The translations under genes were made by a program, and so were the position numbers. Shown piece after piece: positions 33,843 to 42,561 of a stretch of DNA of 49,146 nucleotides. The stretch is from an uncultured Bacteroidales bacterium (GTDB taxonomy: Bacteria; Bacteroidota; Bacteroidia; Bacteroidales; UBA932). Location: assembly GCA_946402945.1 (NCBI GenBank), contig CAMIYB010000008.1, positions 1-49,146 on the forward strand. Direction: 5' to 3'. The first letter of the stretch is position 1; each line of letters starts with the position of its first letter. The notes beneath the pieces were generated by a model. That model saw only the letters and a list, made by a program, of their open reading frames with translations, did no database searches and was not told where the DNA came from.

Positions 33843-35090
33843 TTATTTCCACCAGTCAATGGTTTTGGGGTCCTGTTTCTTAATTTCCGCGGCCTTGGCC
33901 TCGCCTACCCGCTTGTCGAGATTGACGAAGAGTTTGTAGCCCAGTTTGGCTTCCAACGCCTCGATGGAGATGGCCCAGTCCCGGGTGTACTTGACGTTGC
34001 TTTTGCCGGGAGTGCTCCACTCCTCATGGTCGAACCAGAAGCCGGCGGCCATGTAGCCGTCGATGCCGACGCCCTTGATGGAGGAATAGCGCAGACAGGC
34101 CTTGAAGTACGCGGTCGGGACGGTGATCTGGTTGCCGCTCCGGTCATAAACATAGTACTTGGCGTCCTTGGTCACGCAACCGGTCACGCAGAAAAGGGTG
34201 TCCTTCTCGAGCGACGGCGTCCAGAAGTTGCTGATCTTGTTTTCCAGGTTGGCCCAGGTACCGCCGTTGAAGTCGTTGTTCTGCGGGGTCATATTGGTCC
34301 CGTAGAACGTGGCGGCATTGTTCGCCTCCAGACCCTGGCGGTGATAGGACGGAATCTGGTGCCCGCGGGCATACCAGCCGTTGTTGCCGTCCTTGTAGCC
34401 GCCGGATACATTCTGCTGCTTGGCGGCAGGCATGAAAGGATCATAGCCCCACGCTTCCGTACGGGTGCCCCCTGACAGGTTGGCGCCGCGGATGGAGGCG
34501 TTCGTCGGATAGGCGACCCAGAAGGAGACGCGGTCCTTGTAGTTGAAATAATAGGAGTAGTTGCGGGTGCGGATGCCGCTTGTCGTGGTCATCGCGTGGG
34601 CGGCGAAATCCATCCCGTCCGAGGCGTTGGTCTCGGGGAGTTCCAGCCAGGTCACCGGCGCCGCAGCGATGGGTGTGATGTCAATGGCTCCGCTGGAGGC
34701 ACCCGGGACACCGCCGTCAAGCGTGCCGGACTGAGTGAAATGGTATTCGGTGGCATAACCCGCGCACTGGAGGGTCAGGATGCAGGAACGGGCGCTGTTG
34801 GCCTCGTTGGCCCCGTAACTGAGGACGACGTCGGCCTGGCCTGTGCCTCGGTTGGGCGTAACGCGCGCCCAGCCGGTCTCGCTCTCTTCCGGATAGGAAA
34901 CCGTTATCGTCCAGGCACTGACGGCATCCACGTTGATGTGCTGCTGCTTGGAATCCTGCGCCGCGGGGGTGCGGAGCCGCAGGATGACGGGGACCTCCTC
35001 CGGCCCCTGCTTGCGGCAGGAGGTCGGCAGGAGCGACAGGGCGGTCAGAAGCACCGCCACTATCGGCAAAGAGAATCTGATCGCTTTCAC
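33843..35090 (-). CDS. BACON-NUC1 exported non-specific DNA/RNA nuclease
   Basis: 415 residues with a lipoprotein signal ending P-T-S-C. Residues about 35-125 form a BACON-type domain (W-T-I-T-V-S-Y-P, W-A-R-V-T-P, closing H-F-T-Q-S-G). The catalytic part from about 150 is a beta-beta-alpha-metal nuclease of the NucA/Serratia family: Y-A-R-G-H-Q-I-P with His244, then N-M-T-P-Q and F-N-G-G-T-W-A-N-L-E. By spacing, Asn275 and Glu283 match Asn119 and Glu127 of the Serratia nuclease and His244 matches His89. The usual D-R-G-H is A-R-G-H (Ala241). It starts 3 bp after the stop of the giant lipoprotein and precedes the phosphatase-family gene by 11 bp. Confidence 0.9.
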   Translation of the reverse strand: MKAIRFSLPIVAVLLTALSLLPTSCRKQGPEEVPVILRLRTPAAQDSKQQHINVDAVSAWTITVSYPEESETGWARVTPNRGTGQADVVLSYGANEANSARSCILTLQCAGYATEYHFTQSGTLDGGVPGASSGAIDITPIAAAPVTWLELPETNASDGMDFAAHAMTTTSGIRTRNYSYYFNYKDRVSFWVAYPTNASIRGANLSGGTRTEAWGYDPFMPAAKQQNVSGGYKDGNNGWYARGHQIPSYHRQGLEANNAATFYGTNMTPQNNDFNGGTWANLENKISNFWTPSLEKDTLFCVTGCVTKDAKYYVYDRSGNQITVPTAYFKACLRYSSIKGVGIDGYMAAGFWFDHEEWSTPGKSNVKYTRDWAISIEALEAKLGYKLFVNLDKRVGEAKAAEIKKQDPKTIDWWK

Positions 35091-35093
35091 GGC

Positions 35094-38000
35094 TTAGTCG
35101 GTTACGAGTTGAATGTTGTCGATACGGACGTTCTGGATCGTGGTATTGGAGAATACCAGTTCGAAAGAAGCCACGCCGGCCGCGATGGTAATCGGATAGG
35201 TGACGGTGAAGGGCTTGGCCGCCTCGGAGCCGACTGCGATGGCCCCGACCGTCACGCCGGAAGTCGTCGAAGTGACGACGTACTTGCTGTTGCTGGTCTT
35301 GTTGTTGACCGCGAAGGTCAGTTTGGCGGAACTCGCCCCGCCTGCAGGAATGCCGGTGATGGTCCAGGTGCTGGGATCCGCGTTCGCATCAGCCTTGCCG
35401 CGGAAGATCAGGTTGGGCTGATTCTCCCCGTCGTCCATCTGGTTGTCCACCTTGATCACCGTGTTGGACGCGGAGACCGCATAGGACACTTGTCCGTTGC
35501 CATAGACGGTCGTACCCGAAAAGCCGTAGGAGGAAACCGCCATATCGCCCGTACCGCCGGTCCAGGTCTCCGCCCACAGCACCGTGCCGCCTCCGGCAGG
35601 GGTATCACCGCCGGGAGTGTCGCCGCCAGGGGTATCGCCGCCCGGAGTATCGCCGCCGGGGGTATCACCGCCGGGGGTGTTGCCGCCGGAGCTCGGGCCC
35701 TTGCCGGCCACCTTGACATTCCAGATCTCCCAGGTACCGGCCGCCGCCGTCGTACTCGAGTAGGCGAACGCTACCTTGATCTTCTTGCCCAGGAAGGCGG
35801 ACAGATTGACCGTCTGCAGGTCGCCCTGCGAGGAAGACCAGTTGCCGGAGGTGATCTCCGGGAAGGTGATCGTCTGCTGGACGGGATTGCCGTCCGGGCC
35901 GATGATGTAGAGTTTCGCCTCATTGGCGACCGTGCCGAAGTACTTATTGATGCACTGGAGGAAAGTCAGGGACGCCTCGGTGGCGCCGTCCAGGTCGATC
36001 TCCGGGGAGATGAGCCAGCTTTCCGCCTCTTTGTTGCTGCCCGCATAGGCGGAGCCCTTCATGTACTTATGGTCGGCATCGTGCTTCCAGACGTAGGAAA
36101 GGCCTTCGGCGAGTTGCTTGTCGTCGATGGTGAACTCGCCCTGACCCGTCTCGAAAGTCTCTTCGAAGAAAGTCACGTCGCCGATCACGGTGCCGCCCGA
36201 GCCGGCGGTAACCGTCACGGTGCAGGAAGCGGAAGCGGCGGTGAAACGTCCTTCGACTGCAGGCACGGAAGCCGTAATGGTGGCCGTGCCGGCCGCGACG
36301 GCGGTGATCACGCCGTCGATGACGGAGGCGATGCGCGGGTTGGTAGAGCCGTAGGTGACGGCCGCCGAGGAATTGGTGGTGGCCTTGTTGGTCACCGACT
36401 CGCCGACGGTCATGCTGAGGCTGGGCTGGGCGAAGGTCACCGTGGCCGTAACCGGCTGGGACGGGGTAGGAGTCTGGGAAGACTTCACATACAGGGTCGG
36501 CAGGAATCGGGTGGCGGTGGCCGCGTCATAGCTGCCGACGGACGTGTACTGGCTGTCGTACTGGATGAACTTGCTCATCGCGACGTTGGTGATCTTCACG
36601 GTGCCGTCGTTCTGCGGCTCGACCGTCCATACGCCGCCTTCGGCCGGAGCCTCGGTGGCGAGGTTGAAACTGTTGTAGGTGCCTTGCATGAGCAGGTAAC
36701 GTCCCTGGGAATCCTTGATATAGAATCCGCCGGTAGCCGTCTCGAAGACAAATTCGTCGGCCGCTTCGCCCGTCAGCAGGCCGGAGGCGTCGATCGTGGC
36801 GTCCGCGACGGGCAGATAGCCGTAGGTCTTGTCTGCCGCGAGGGCCTGGAATTTCTTGCCCTGGGACTCCAGGATATAACCGGTGCCGGCCACGACGGAA
36901 GTGGTCTTTTCGTAAACATTGCCGGAAGGCGTGTCGCCGCCGGGCGTATCGCCGCCCGGGGTGTCGCCGCCCGGAGTGGTGCCGGCAGTGCCGACCACCT
37001 TGACGTTCTTAAGTTCCCAGGTACCGGCCTTGGTGTCGGTGGAAGTGTAACGGAAGGCGATCTTGACCGGCTTGCCGCAATAGGGAGTCAGGTCGATGGC
37101 GCCGGTCTCGGCGAAGGTCCAGCTCAGGCTGGCCGGATAACTGGGTATCGTCAGGGCCGTCCAGTTGGCACCGTTGTCCGTGGAGACATTCACCGAGGCC
37201 TCGGTCTTGGCGACGTCGATGCTGGTGAAGAAGTTCACGGCCTGCTCGAAGGAGAGGGACGCAGCGCTGTAGTTGGTCAGGTCGATGGCCGGGGAAATCA
37301 GCCAGGCATCGGAGGCGGCATTGGCGCCATTGACATAGGCCGTCGCCTTCATGCCGTATCTCTCGTCGTAGGTCCAGACATGCTCCAGACCGCTGGGAAG
37401 CACCTTCTCGTCGAGGGTGAAATCGCCCTGGCCGTGGCCGATGAAGGGCTCCTCGAAGATGGTGCCCTCGGTCGGGGTCGGGGTCGTACCGCCGCCGCCC
37501 GGGGTGATGTTGATCACCGTGCCGGCCGTCGCGGACTCGGCGAGGGTCACGTCGTCGAGGCGGTAACTGCTGGCCTCCTTGGTCGCAAAGCGGATATAGA
37601 GGGAATTCACGCCTTCAGGCAGGGTGAAGGTCGAGGTAGCGAGGGCCCAGGTGGCCGCTTTCACGCCGCCGTCAAAAGCGTAGGTAAGGTCGGCCCAGGT
37701 GGAGCCGTCGCCGCTGAGGGAAACGATGAACTTGCTGTAATCGAAGTTGTTGGCATCGCCGGTGGCGCCATAGAGGCTGTGATAACCGCCGAAGGAAAGC
37801 GTATAGTTGCGGCCGGTGGCCAGGGTGATCTTCTCGATGACGAAGTTGCCCGTCTCGCCGAAGAAGATGTTGTTGGTGCCGGAAGCGCCGGTGTAGTCCT
37901 TCGACGGGGTGTTGCTGCGGACCGTGATCTTCGCACCGCCGGAATAGGTGACCGTGGTGGCGCCGGAGCCGGACTGGTTCTTATAGACATCGGAAGAACC

Positions 38001-38963
38001 GATCGCAGGCCAGGCCGTGCCGTCCTGCGTGGCGGCCGTCTTGTCGAAGTTGTTCGTGTACACCACGCCGCCGGGGGTCGGGGTCGGGACATCCGGCGTC
38101 GTGCCGCCGCCCTCACCGGTCTCGATCTTCACGAGACGGACCTCCCAGGTACCGGCCTTGGTGGTCGAGCCCTTGTAGCAGAGGCCCACCTGAATCTTCT
38201 TGCCGATGAACTCCTTGATGTCCATGGTCCCGGAACTGACGAAAGTCCAGTCGCTGCCGGAAGGATAGGTCGGGATGGTGAACTGCTTCCACTCCCCGCC
38301 CACCGGACGCACGTAGATGAGCCATTCCTTGCTCATCGTACCGGCATAGCGGCCGGCGTGCTCGATGGAAAGCAGGGCGCTCGGGGCGTTGGTCAGGTCG
38401 ATCTCCGGGGAGATGAGCCAACTCTCGGCGTTGTAGTTGGTGGAATTGGCATACGAAGTCGCCTTCATGCCCTGGGACGTACCGCCATAGGTCCAGACGG
38501 CGCTCACCGCAGGGTCCTTGCTCTTATCCTCGATGGTCCAGTCGCCCTGTCCGGTAAGGAGGTTGTAGGAGACGATCACGCCCTCGACCGGAGCCGGTCC
38601 GGTTCCCTTCTGGAACACCTTGACCGAGCGGGTCATCAGGTTCTTGCCGAGGATGAAATCCACCTGGCCGGAACGGTCGTAGCCCTCATTCGGATCCACT
38701 GTGATCACGATTTCATTGGCTCTCGAGGTGGCCGTGCCGCTGGTACGGCCGATGCCGATCCACTCCGCGGAGGAAGTCGCCTTCCAGTCACGGGAGGAAT
38801 ACATGGTCAGGTTGTGCTTGCCGCCCGCCTGGTCGAAATTCAGTTCCGTATCGGAGAAAATCGCATTGGGGGCGCCCAGATTGGCATCTTTCTCCTCCTG
38901 GCAGCCGACAAAGAGTCCTGCAGCGATAGCGAGGAGGGGTAAGAGAAGGTTTTTGACTTTCAT
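35094..38963 (-). CDS. Giant multi-domain surface lipoprotein (BACON, repeated jelly-roll domains, Big_2)
   Basis: 1289 residues from the ATG at 38963; an upstream in-frame extension lacks a signal peptide. The lipobox ends at Cys21. Domains in order: BACON-like (24-120); a jelly-roll of the choice-of-anchor J kind (about 128-275); a second, different beta-sandwich (295-475); another jelly-roll (500-655); a P-G-G-D-T linker (661-680); a beta-trefoil-like region (685-825); a Big_2 Ig-like domain (835-920); another jelly-roll (930-1090); a longer P-G-G-D-T linker (1093-1122); and a last beta-sandwich. The jelly-rolls share A-E-S-W-L-I-S-P-E-I-D-L and A-G-T-W-E. It heads the nuclease operon and may bind or scaffold the cargo and enzymes. 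No catalytic motif is seen. Confidence 0.8.
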   Translation of the reverse strand: MKVKNLLLPLLAIAAGLFVGCQEEKDANLGAPNAIFSDTELNFDQAGGKHNLTMYSSRDWKATSSAEWIGIGRTSGTATSRANEIVITVDPNEGYDRSGQVDFILGKNLMTRSVKVFQKGTGPAPVEGVIVSYNLLTGQGDWTIEDKSKDPAVSAVWTYGGTSQGMKATSYANSTNYNAESWLISPEIDLTNAPSALLSIEHAGRYAGTMSKEWLIYVRPVGGEWKQFTIPTYPSGSDWTFVSSGTMDIKEFIGKKIQVGLCYKGSTTKAGTWEVRLVKIETGEGGGTTPDVPTPTPGGVVYTNNFDKTAATQDGTAWPAIGSSDVYKNQSGSGATTVTYSGGAKITVRSNTPSKDYTGASGTNNIFFGETGNFVIEKITLATGRNYTLSFGGYHSLYGATGDANNFDYSKFIVSLSGDGSTWADLTYAFDGGVKAATWALATSTFTLPEGVNSLYIRFATKEASSYRLDDVTLAESATAGTVINITPGGGGTTPTPTEGTIFEEPFIGHGQGDFTLDEKVLPSGLEHVWTYDERYGMKATAYVNGANAASDAWLISPAIDLTNYSAASLSFEQAVNFFTSIDVAKTEASVNVSTDNGANWTALTIPSYPASLSWTFAETGAIDLTPYCGKPVKIAFRYTSTDTKAGTWELKNVKVVGTAGTTPGGDTPGGDTPGGDTPSGNVYEKTTSVVAGTGYILESQGKKFQALAADKTYGYLPVADATIDASGLLTGEAADEFVFETATGGFYIKDSQGRYLLMQGTYNSFNLATEAPAEGGVWTVEPQNDGTVKITNVAMSKFIQYDSQYTSVGSYDAATATRFLPTLYVKSSQTPTPSQPVTATVTFAQPSLSMTVGESVTNKATTNSSAAVTYGSTNPRIASVIDGVITAVAAGTATITASVPAVEGRFTAASASCTVTVTAGSGGTVIGDVTFFEETFETGQGEFTIDDKQLAEGLSYVWKHDADHKYMKGSAYAGSNKEAESWLISPEIDLDGATEASLTFLQCINKYFGTVANEAKLYIIGPDGNPVQQTITFPEITSGNWSSSQGDLQTVNLSAFLGKKIKVAFAYSSTTAAAGTWEIWNVKVAGKGPSSGGNTPGGDTPGGDTPGGDTPGGDTPGGDTPAGGGTVLWAETWTGGTGDMAVSSYGFSGTTVYGNGQVSYAVSASNTVIKVDNQMDDGENQPNLIFRGKADANADPSTWTITGIPAGGASSAKLTFAVNNKTSNSKYVVTSTTSGVTVGAIAVGSEAAKPFTVTYPITIAAGVASFELVFSNTTIQNVRIDNIQLVTD
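35597..35686. repeat. Six 15-bp coding repeats (P-G-G-D-T linker)
   Basis: Six imperfect 15-bp units encode the Pro-Gly-Gly-Asp-Thr linker of the giant lipoprotein (about residues 1093-1122). Third-base differences between units show the repeat is not a very recent expansion, but slippage could still change linker length. Confidence 0.85.
36924..36983. repeat. Four 15-bp coding repeats (second P-G-G-D-T linker)
   Basis: Four 15-bp units encode the shorter linker near residues 661-680 of the same lipoprotein. The unit is the same Pro-Gly-Gly-Asp-Thr motif as in the downstream linker, so the two tracts could recombine and delete the domains in between. Confidence 0.8.
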
Positions 38964-39002
38964 TGTATGGTTAGTTATGTTAATGACACGATGGCTAGTT
39001 TG

Positions 39003-39033
39003 CAAATATACACAATATTCCCCGCATTTCATC
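39003..39033 (-). promoter_or_regulatory. Promoter of the nuclease/TonB receptor operon
   Basis: On the minus strand TATATTTG (39003-39010) is a good -7 element; the -33 position (39030-39033) reads GATG, a weak match. The leader to the ATG at 38963 would be about 35 nt. It lies downstream of a strong terminator, so the five-gene operon from 38963 to 28796 has its own start. Confidence 0.6.
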
Positions 39034-39056
39034 GCGCGCACGCGAGAAAAAGACAC

Positions 39057-39087
39057 AAAAAAATCGCCCGGTCGGAAGGCCGGGCGA
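39057..39087 (-). terminator. Intrinsic terminator after the Oar-like receptor
   Basis: Read on the minus strand, a 24-nt hairpin (39064-39087, stem TCGCCCGG with CCGGGCGA) is followed by seven T (39057-39063). It begins 22 bp after the stop at 39109. Confidence 0.9.
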
Positions 39088-39108
39088 CAAATCAGATTTC
39101 CGTTGCGC

Positions 39109-42100
39109 CTAGAAGGTCAGACGGATACCGAGAATCATGCTCCAGCAGTTGCCTGCGGCCAGCGCACGGTCCCAGTTGGTGTAACTGTTGAAAGCGGCGA
39201 TACCGCCGTTTTCGGCCGTGGTCTTGCTGGCGTTGGTGTTCAGGGCGAAGGTCGGGGCCGTCGTGCCGCCGCCGTTACTAACGACCTTGAGCAGGGAGAG
39301 GTTCTGGTAACTCAGGGCGCCGGCGGTGTAGTAGGTACCCCAGGCCGGGTTCAGCAGATTGGCCACGTTGAGGATATCGAGGGTCAGCTGCAGGCCGAAA
39401 CGGTTGTTCGTGCCGAAGTTGCTGTAGATATCCTGGATGAACTTGAAGTCAATCCGGTTGACCCATTTCTGGAGGCCGCCGAAACGCTCGACATACTGAC
39501 CCTTGCGGGCGGACAGGTACGGGTCGGCGTTGATGTAGTCGAAGAAGGCCTTGCTCTGGTCGGCCGCGTTGGCGATCAGGACCTGGCCGTCCGCACCGGG
39601 GAAGGCGCCGTAATACACCTTGTTGTCGTCACGGTAGATGTCGGTAAAGGTGATTTCGCCCGGGTTATTCGGGATATAGAGCAGATCTGCCTTGGCACCG
39701 TCGCCGTTGAGGTCGTCGGCGTAGGTGTAGGAGATGCGGCCGTTGTGGGCGCCCTGGTAGAAGATCGAGAAGGTGGACGCGAAATTGCGCGCGTAACTGA
39801 TCTTGTAGCTCAGGCTGGCCACGACACGGTGGGGAATGGAGAAGTTGGAATAGCTCAGCACCTCATCGTTGAGGGAACCGACGGCCGTGTTGGCGGTCCA
39901 CACCGAATAGGCGGTGGAGCCCGGGTTGGCGGTCACGTCCTTGACGTCGGAATAGGTGTAGGCCACCATGCCGGCGAAGCCGTTGGAGAAGTTCTTCGTG
40001 AGCTGGGCGGTGAACTGGGCCGCATAACCCTTGCGGGTGTTGGTAAAGAGCATGGCGGAGGATACGCTCTCGTCCTTCTTCGTGCCGGCCGTCCAGACGG
40101 GACGGTTGTCGGGGCCCACCAGGTTCCCGCTGGGATCCTTCTGGTTGGCATTCACCTGGAAGACCGAGTAGATGTCTTTCGTGTAGATCGCCTCACCCGT
40201 GAAGACCATGTCCCAAGGGAGTTTGATGTCGAAGGCCAGGTTGCTGCGCCAGACCATCGGGAAGTGGAATTCCTTGTCCACCATGGCCAGGTTGGAAGGG
40301 TTCGGCAGGGTGTTGGCGTTCGGCTGGAGCGGGAAGGCCTCCGGATAGGCCGCAATCAGGTCGTGGTAGTTCGGCATGAAGGTAACGCCCGGAAGTTTGT
40401 TGGCGATGCCGGTGGCGTCAAAGGAAAGTTCCGGAGACTGGACCATGCCGCTGCCGCCCACCTGGTTGGTGAACCAGACGAAGGGGTTGACGCCGGTGAA
40501 GAGGCCCGTGCCGCCGCGGATCTGGAGGGAACGGTCGCCGATGACATCCCAGTTGAAGCCCACGCGCGGGTTGATGCTGACACGGCTCTTCGGCCAGGTG
40601 CCGCTGTTCCAGTCGCCGCCGGGATAGTTGTTTTCCTTTGCCACCTGGACAATCTTGTTGTTGGTCGCCATCTGGTCGAGGTAGAAGGGGATCTCGAGAC
40701 GGACGCCATAGGTCAGTTTGAACTTGCGGGTAATCTCCCACTCGTCCTGCAGATAGGCGCTGAACTGGCTGTAGTGCATCTGCTGGCCGGGAACGTCACC
40801 GCCGCCGTAGGCATAGGTAAGGCCCATGCCGATCGGGGTCTTGTTCTGGAGGAAGTCATCGACGGAAGCATAGCGGTAGTAGGACGTACCTTCGCGGGTG
40901 TAGATGTTGTTGACGAACATGTACTCGTAGGAGAGACCGGCCGTCAGGGTGTGGTTGCCCAGGTTGAAGGAGAGGTTGTCCGTGATATCGACCGTGTTGT
41001 TATCGACCGTATTGCCCCAGGTGAAGAGTTCGTAACCGAAGGACATGTAGGCGTCGCCGTCCTTCCAGATATCCACATGCGGGAACATGTCGGATTTGCT
41101 CGCACGACGGTCGTTGATGAGGTTGACCGTGGCCAGGAGTTGGTTGGAAACCCTGTCGGAGAACTTGGAGTTGAGTTCCGCCGCAAAGGACAGAACGTTG
41201 TTGTTCATCTGGTAGAGGTTGTTGCTGAAGGGCACGGACTTGTCGCTCGAGCGGGCGCTGGTCGCACGGGAAATGCCGGAAGGGCAGCTCGTGCGGTTGG
41301 GCTCGTTCCAGACGGAGTTGACCACGTCGTTGAAACGGAACATCAGGTGATGGTCCTGGTTGATGTTCCAGTCGATGCGGGCCATGATCTTGTAGCCGTA
41401 GTTGTTGAAGTTGGGCCAGCCGCCCTCTCCGTAGGTCCCGGGATCATAGGACCAGTTGCCGGTCTTGCCGGCAGCGTTGGGATCGAGGAGGTACTCCCTC
41501 ACATTCTCAAGGTCTTCGACGGTGGTGCGGGCGATGCCGGCGGCCTTATTCGCATTGCCGTCGGTGGAAGGCCGGTAAGCGGGGCCCTGCGCACTGGACG
41601 GAGCGTATTCGGCATTGACGAAGAAGAAGAGTTTGTCCTTGACGATCGGGCCGCCCACGGAGAAACCGTAGGTCTGGCTCGTGAGGTCCTTGGCGCCGTT
41701 CACGGTCTTGTCGGCCACCTTGTCGCCATGCATGCCCTTGAACATCTGGTAGGTATAGGCGCTGCCGTCCCACGCGTTGGTACCGGACTTGGTAACCGCG
41801 TTGATGGCGGCGCCGGTGAAACGGGACTGGCGCACGTCATAGGGGGAAAGGTTGACCTGGATTTCCTCGATGGCCTCGTAGGAGACAGGGTTGCCGCCGC
41901 CCGGCATATCGGCGTTGAGGCCGAAGTTGTTGTTGAAACCGGAACCGTCCACCATGAAGTTGTTCATACGGTTGTCGCGGCCGCCGAAACTCAGGCCGTT
42001 GGACTGCGGGGTCAGCCGCAGAATATCAGAAATGGAACGGGTGCCCGTCGGCAGGTTCGCCAGGTCGCGGCTGGAGAAGTTGGACGAGGCGCCGGCTTTC

Positions 42101-42498
42101 TCGGAATTGAGGATGGGATTGGCGACGTCGGCGCTGACCACGACCCCTTCCAGGGACAGGGTTTCCTCAACGAGACGGACGTCATGGACGAAAGTCTCAC
42201 CCAGTTTGAGGACGATGCCCTCGGAAACGGATTTTCCGTAGCCGAGCATCTCGACCTCGACACGATAGGGACCGCCCACGCGCATGTTGTGGATGCGATA
42301 CCCGCCCGTGCGGTCGGTCACCGTGTGATAGGTGGTTCCGGACGGGGTATGGGTGGCCAGGACCACGGCACCGGCCAGATCGCCGGAAGCGTCATAGACA
42401 CGGCCTCCCAGAGAAGACGTCGTCACCTGTGCGAAGGCGACATTTCCTGCCATCAAGGGAAGGATGGCAAGCAAAACCAACAATAAACTTTTTCTCAT
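39109..42498 (-). CDS. Oar-like TonB-dependent receptor (copy 2)
   Basis: 1129 residues from the ATG at 42498. The signal peptide ends A-F-A-Q, followed by V-T-T-S-S-L-G-G-R-V and a carboxypeptidase-like domain with P-Y-R-V-E-V-E-M-L-G-Y. The plug carries M-V-D-G-S-G-F-N-N-N-F-G and S-P-Y-D-V-R-Q-S-R-F-T-G-A-A-I-N-A-V-T-K-S-G-T, then V-G-G-P-I-V-K-D-K-L-F-F-F, the hallmarks of the Oar-type TonB-dependent transporters of Bacteroidota and myxobacteria. The barrel ends I-L-G-I-R-L-T-F. Substrate unknown; some Oar-like proteins import peptides or interact with proteases. It is paralogous to the receptor at 44131-47553 and ends in a strong terminator. A hairpin lies in the short gap before its start. 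Confidence 0.9.
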   Translation of the reverse strand: MRKSLLLVLLAILPLMAGNVAFAQVTTSSLGGRVYDASGDLAGAVVLATHTPSGTTYHTVTDRTGGYRIHNMRVGGPYRVEVEMLGYGKSVSEGIVLKLGETFVHDVRLVEETLSLEGVVVSADVANPILNSEKAGASSNFSSRDLANLPTGTRSISDILRLTPQSNGLSFGGRDNRMNNFMVDGSGFNNNFGLNADMPGGGNPVSYEAIEEIQVNLSPYDVRQSRFTGAAINAVTKSGTNAWDGSAYTYQMFKGMHGDKVADKTVNGAKDLTSQTYGFSVGGPIVKDKLFFFVNAEYAPSSAQGPAYRPSTDGNANKAAGIARTTVEDLENVREYLLDPNAAGKTGNWSYDPGTYGEGGWPNFNNYGYKIMARIDWNINQDHHLMFRFNDVVNSVWNEPNRTSCPSGISRATSARSSDKSVPFSNNLYQMNNNVLSFAAELNSKFSDRVSNQLLATVNLINDRRASKSDMFPHVDIWKDGDAYMSFGYELFTWGNTVDNNTVDITDNLSFNLGNHTLTAGLSYEYMFVNNIYTREGTSYYRYASVDDFLQNKTPIGMGLTYAYGGGDVPGQQMHYSQFSAYLQDEWEITRKFKLTYGVRLEIPFYLDQMATNNKIVQVAKENNYPGGDWNSGTWPKSRVSINPRVGFNWDVIGDRSLQIRGGTGLFTGVNPFVWFTNQVGGSGMVQSPELSFDATGIANKLPGVTFMPNYHDLIAAYPEAFPLQPNANTLPNPSNLAMVDKEFHFPMVWRSNLAFDIKLPWDMVFTGEAIYTKDIYSVFQVNANQKDPSGNLVGPDNRPVWTAGTKKDESVSSAMLFTNTRKGYAAQFTAQLTKNFSNGFAGMVAYTYSDVKDVTANPGSTAYSVWTANTAVGSLNDEVLSYSNFSIPHRVVASLSYKISYARNFASTFSIFYQGAHNGRISYTYADDLNGDGAKADLLYIPNNPGEITFTDIYRDDNKVYYGAFPGADGQVLIANAADQSKAFFDYINADPYLSARKGQYVERFGGLQKWVNRIDFKFIQDIYSNFGTNNRFGLQLTLDILNVANLLNPAWGTYYTAGALSYQNLSLLKVVSNGGGTTAPTFALNTNASKTTAENGGIAAFNSYTNWDRALAAGNCWSMILGIRLTF

Positions 42499-42531
42499 AT
42501 AAATAAATGAATTAAAAAGGTTCAAAACGTT

Positions 42532-42554
42532 AAAATGGCGCCGCGGAGGCGCCA
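42532..42554 (-). terminator. Hairpin with short T-run between the lipoprotein and receptor genes
   Basis: On the minus strand TGGCGCC, a 5-nt loop and GGCGCCA (42536-42554) are followed by TTTTA. It lies 7 bp after the lipoprotein stop and only 34 bp before the next ATG, with no clear promoter between. It may be a partial terminator that lowers expression of the downstream receptor. Confidence 0.7.
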
Positions 42555-42561
42555 TTTAACT

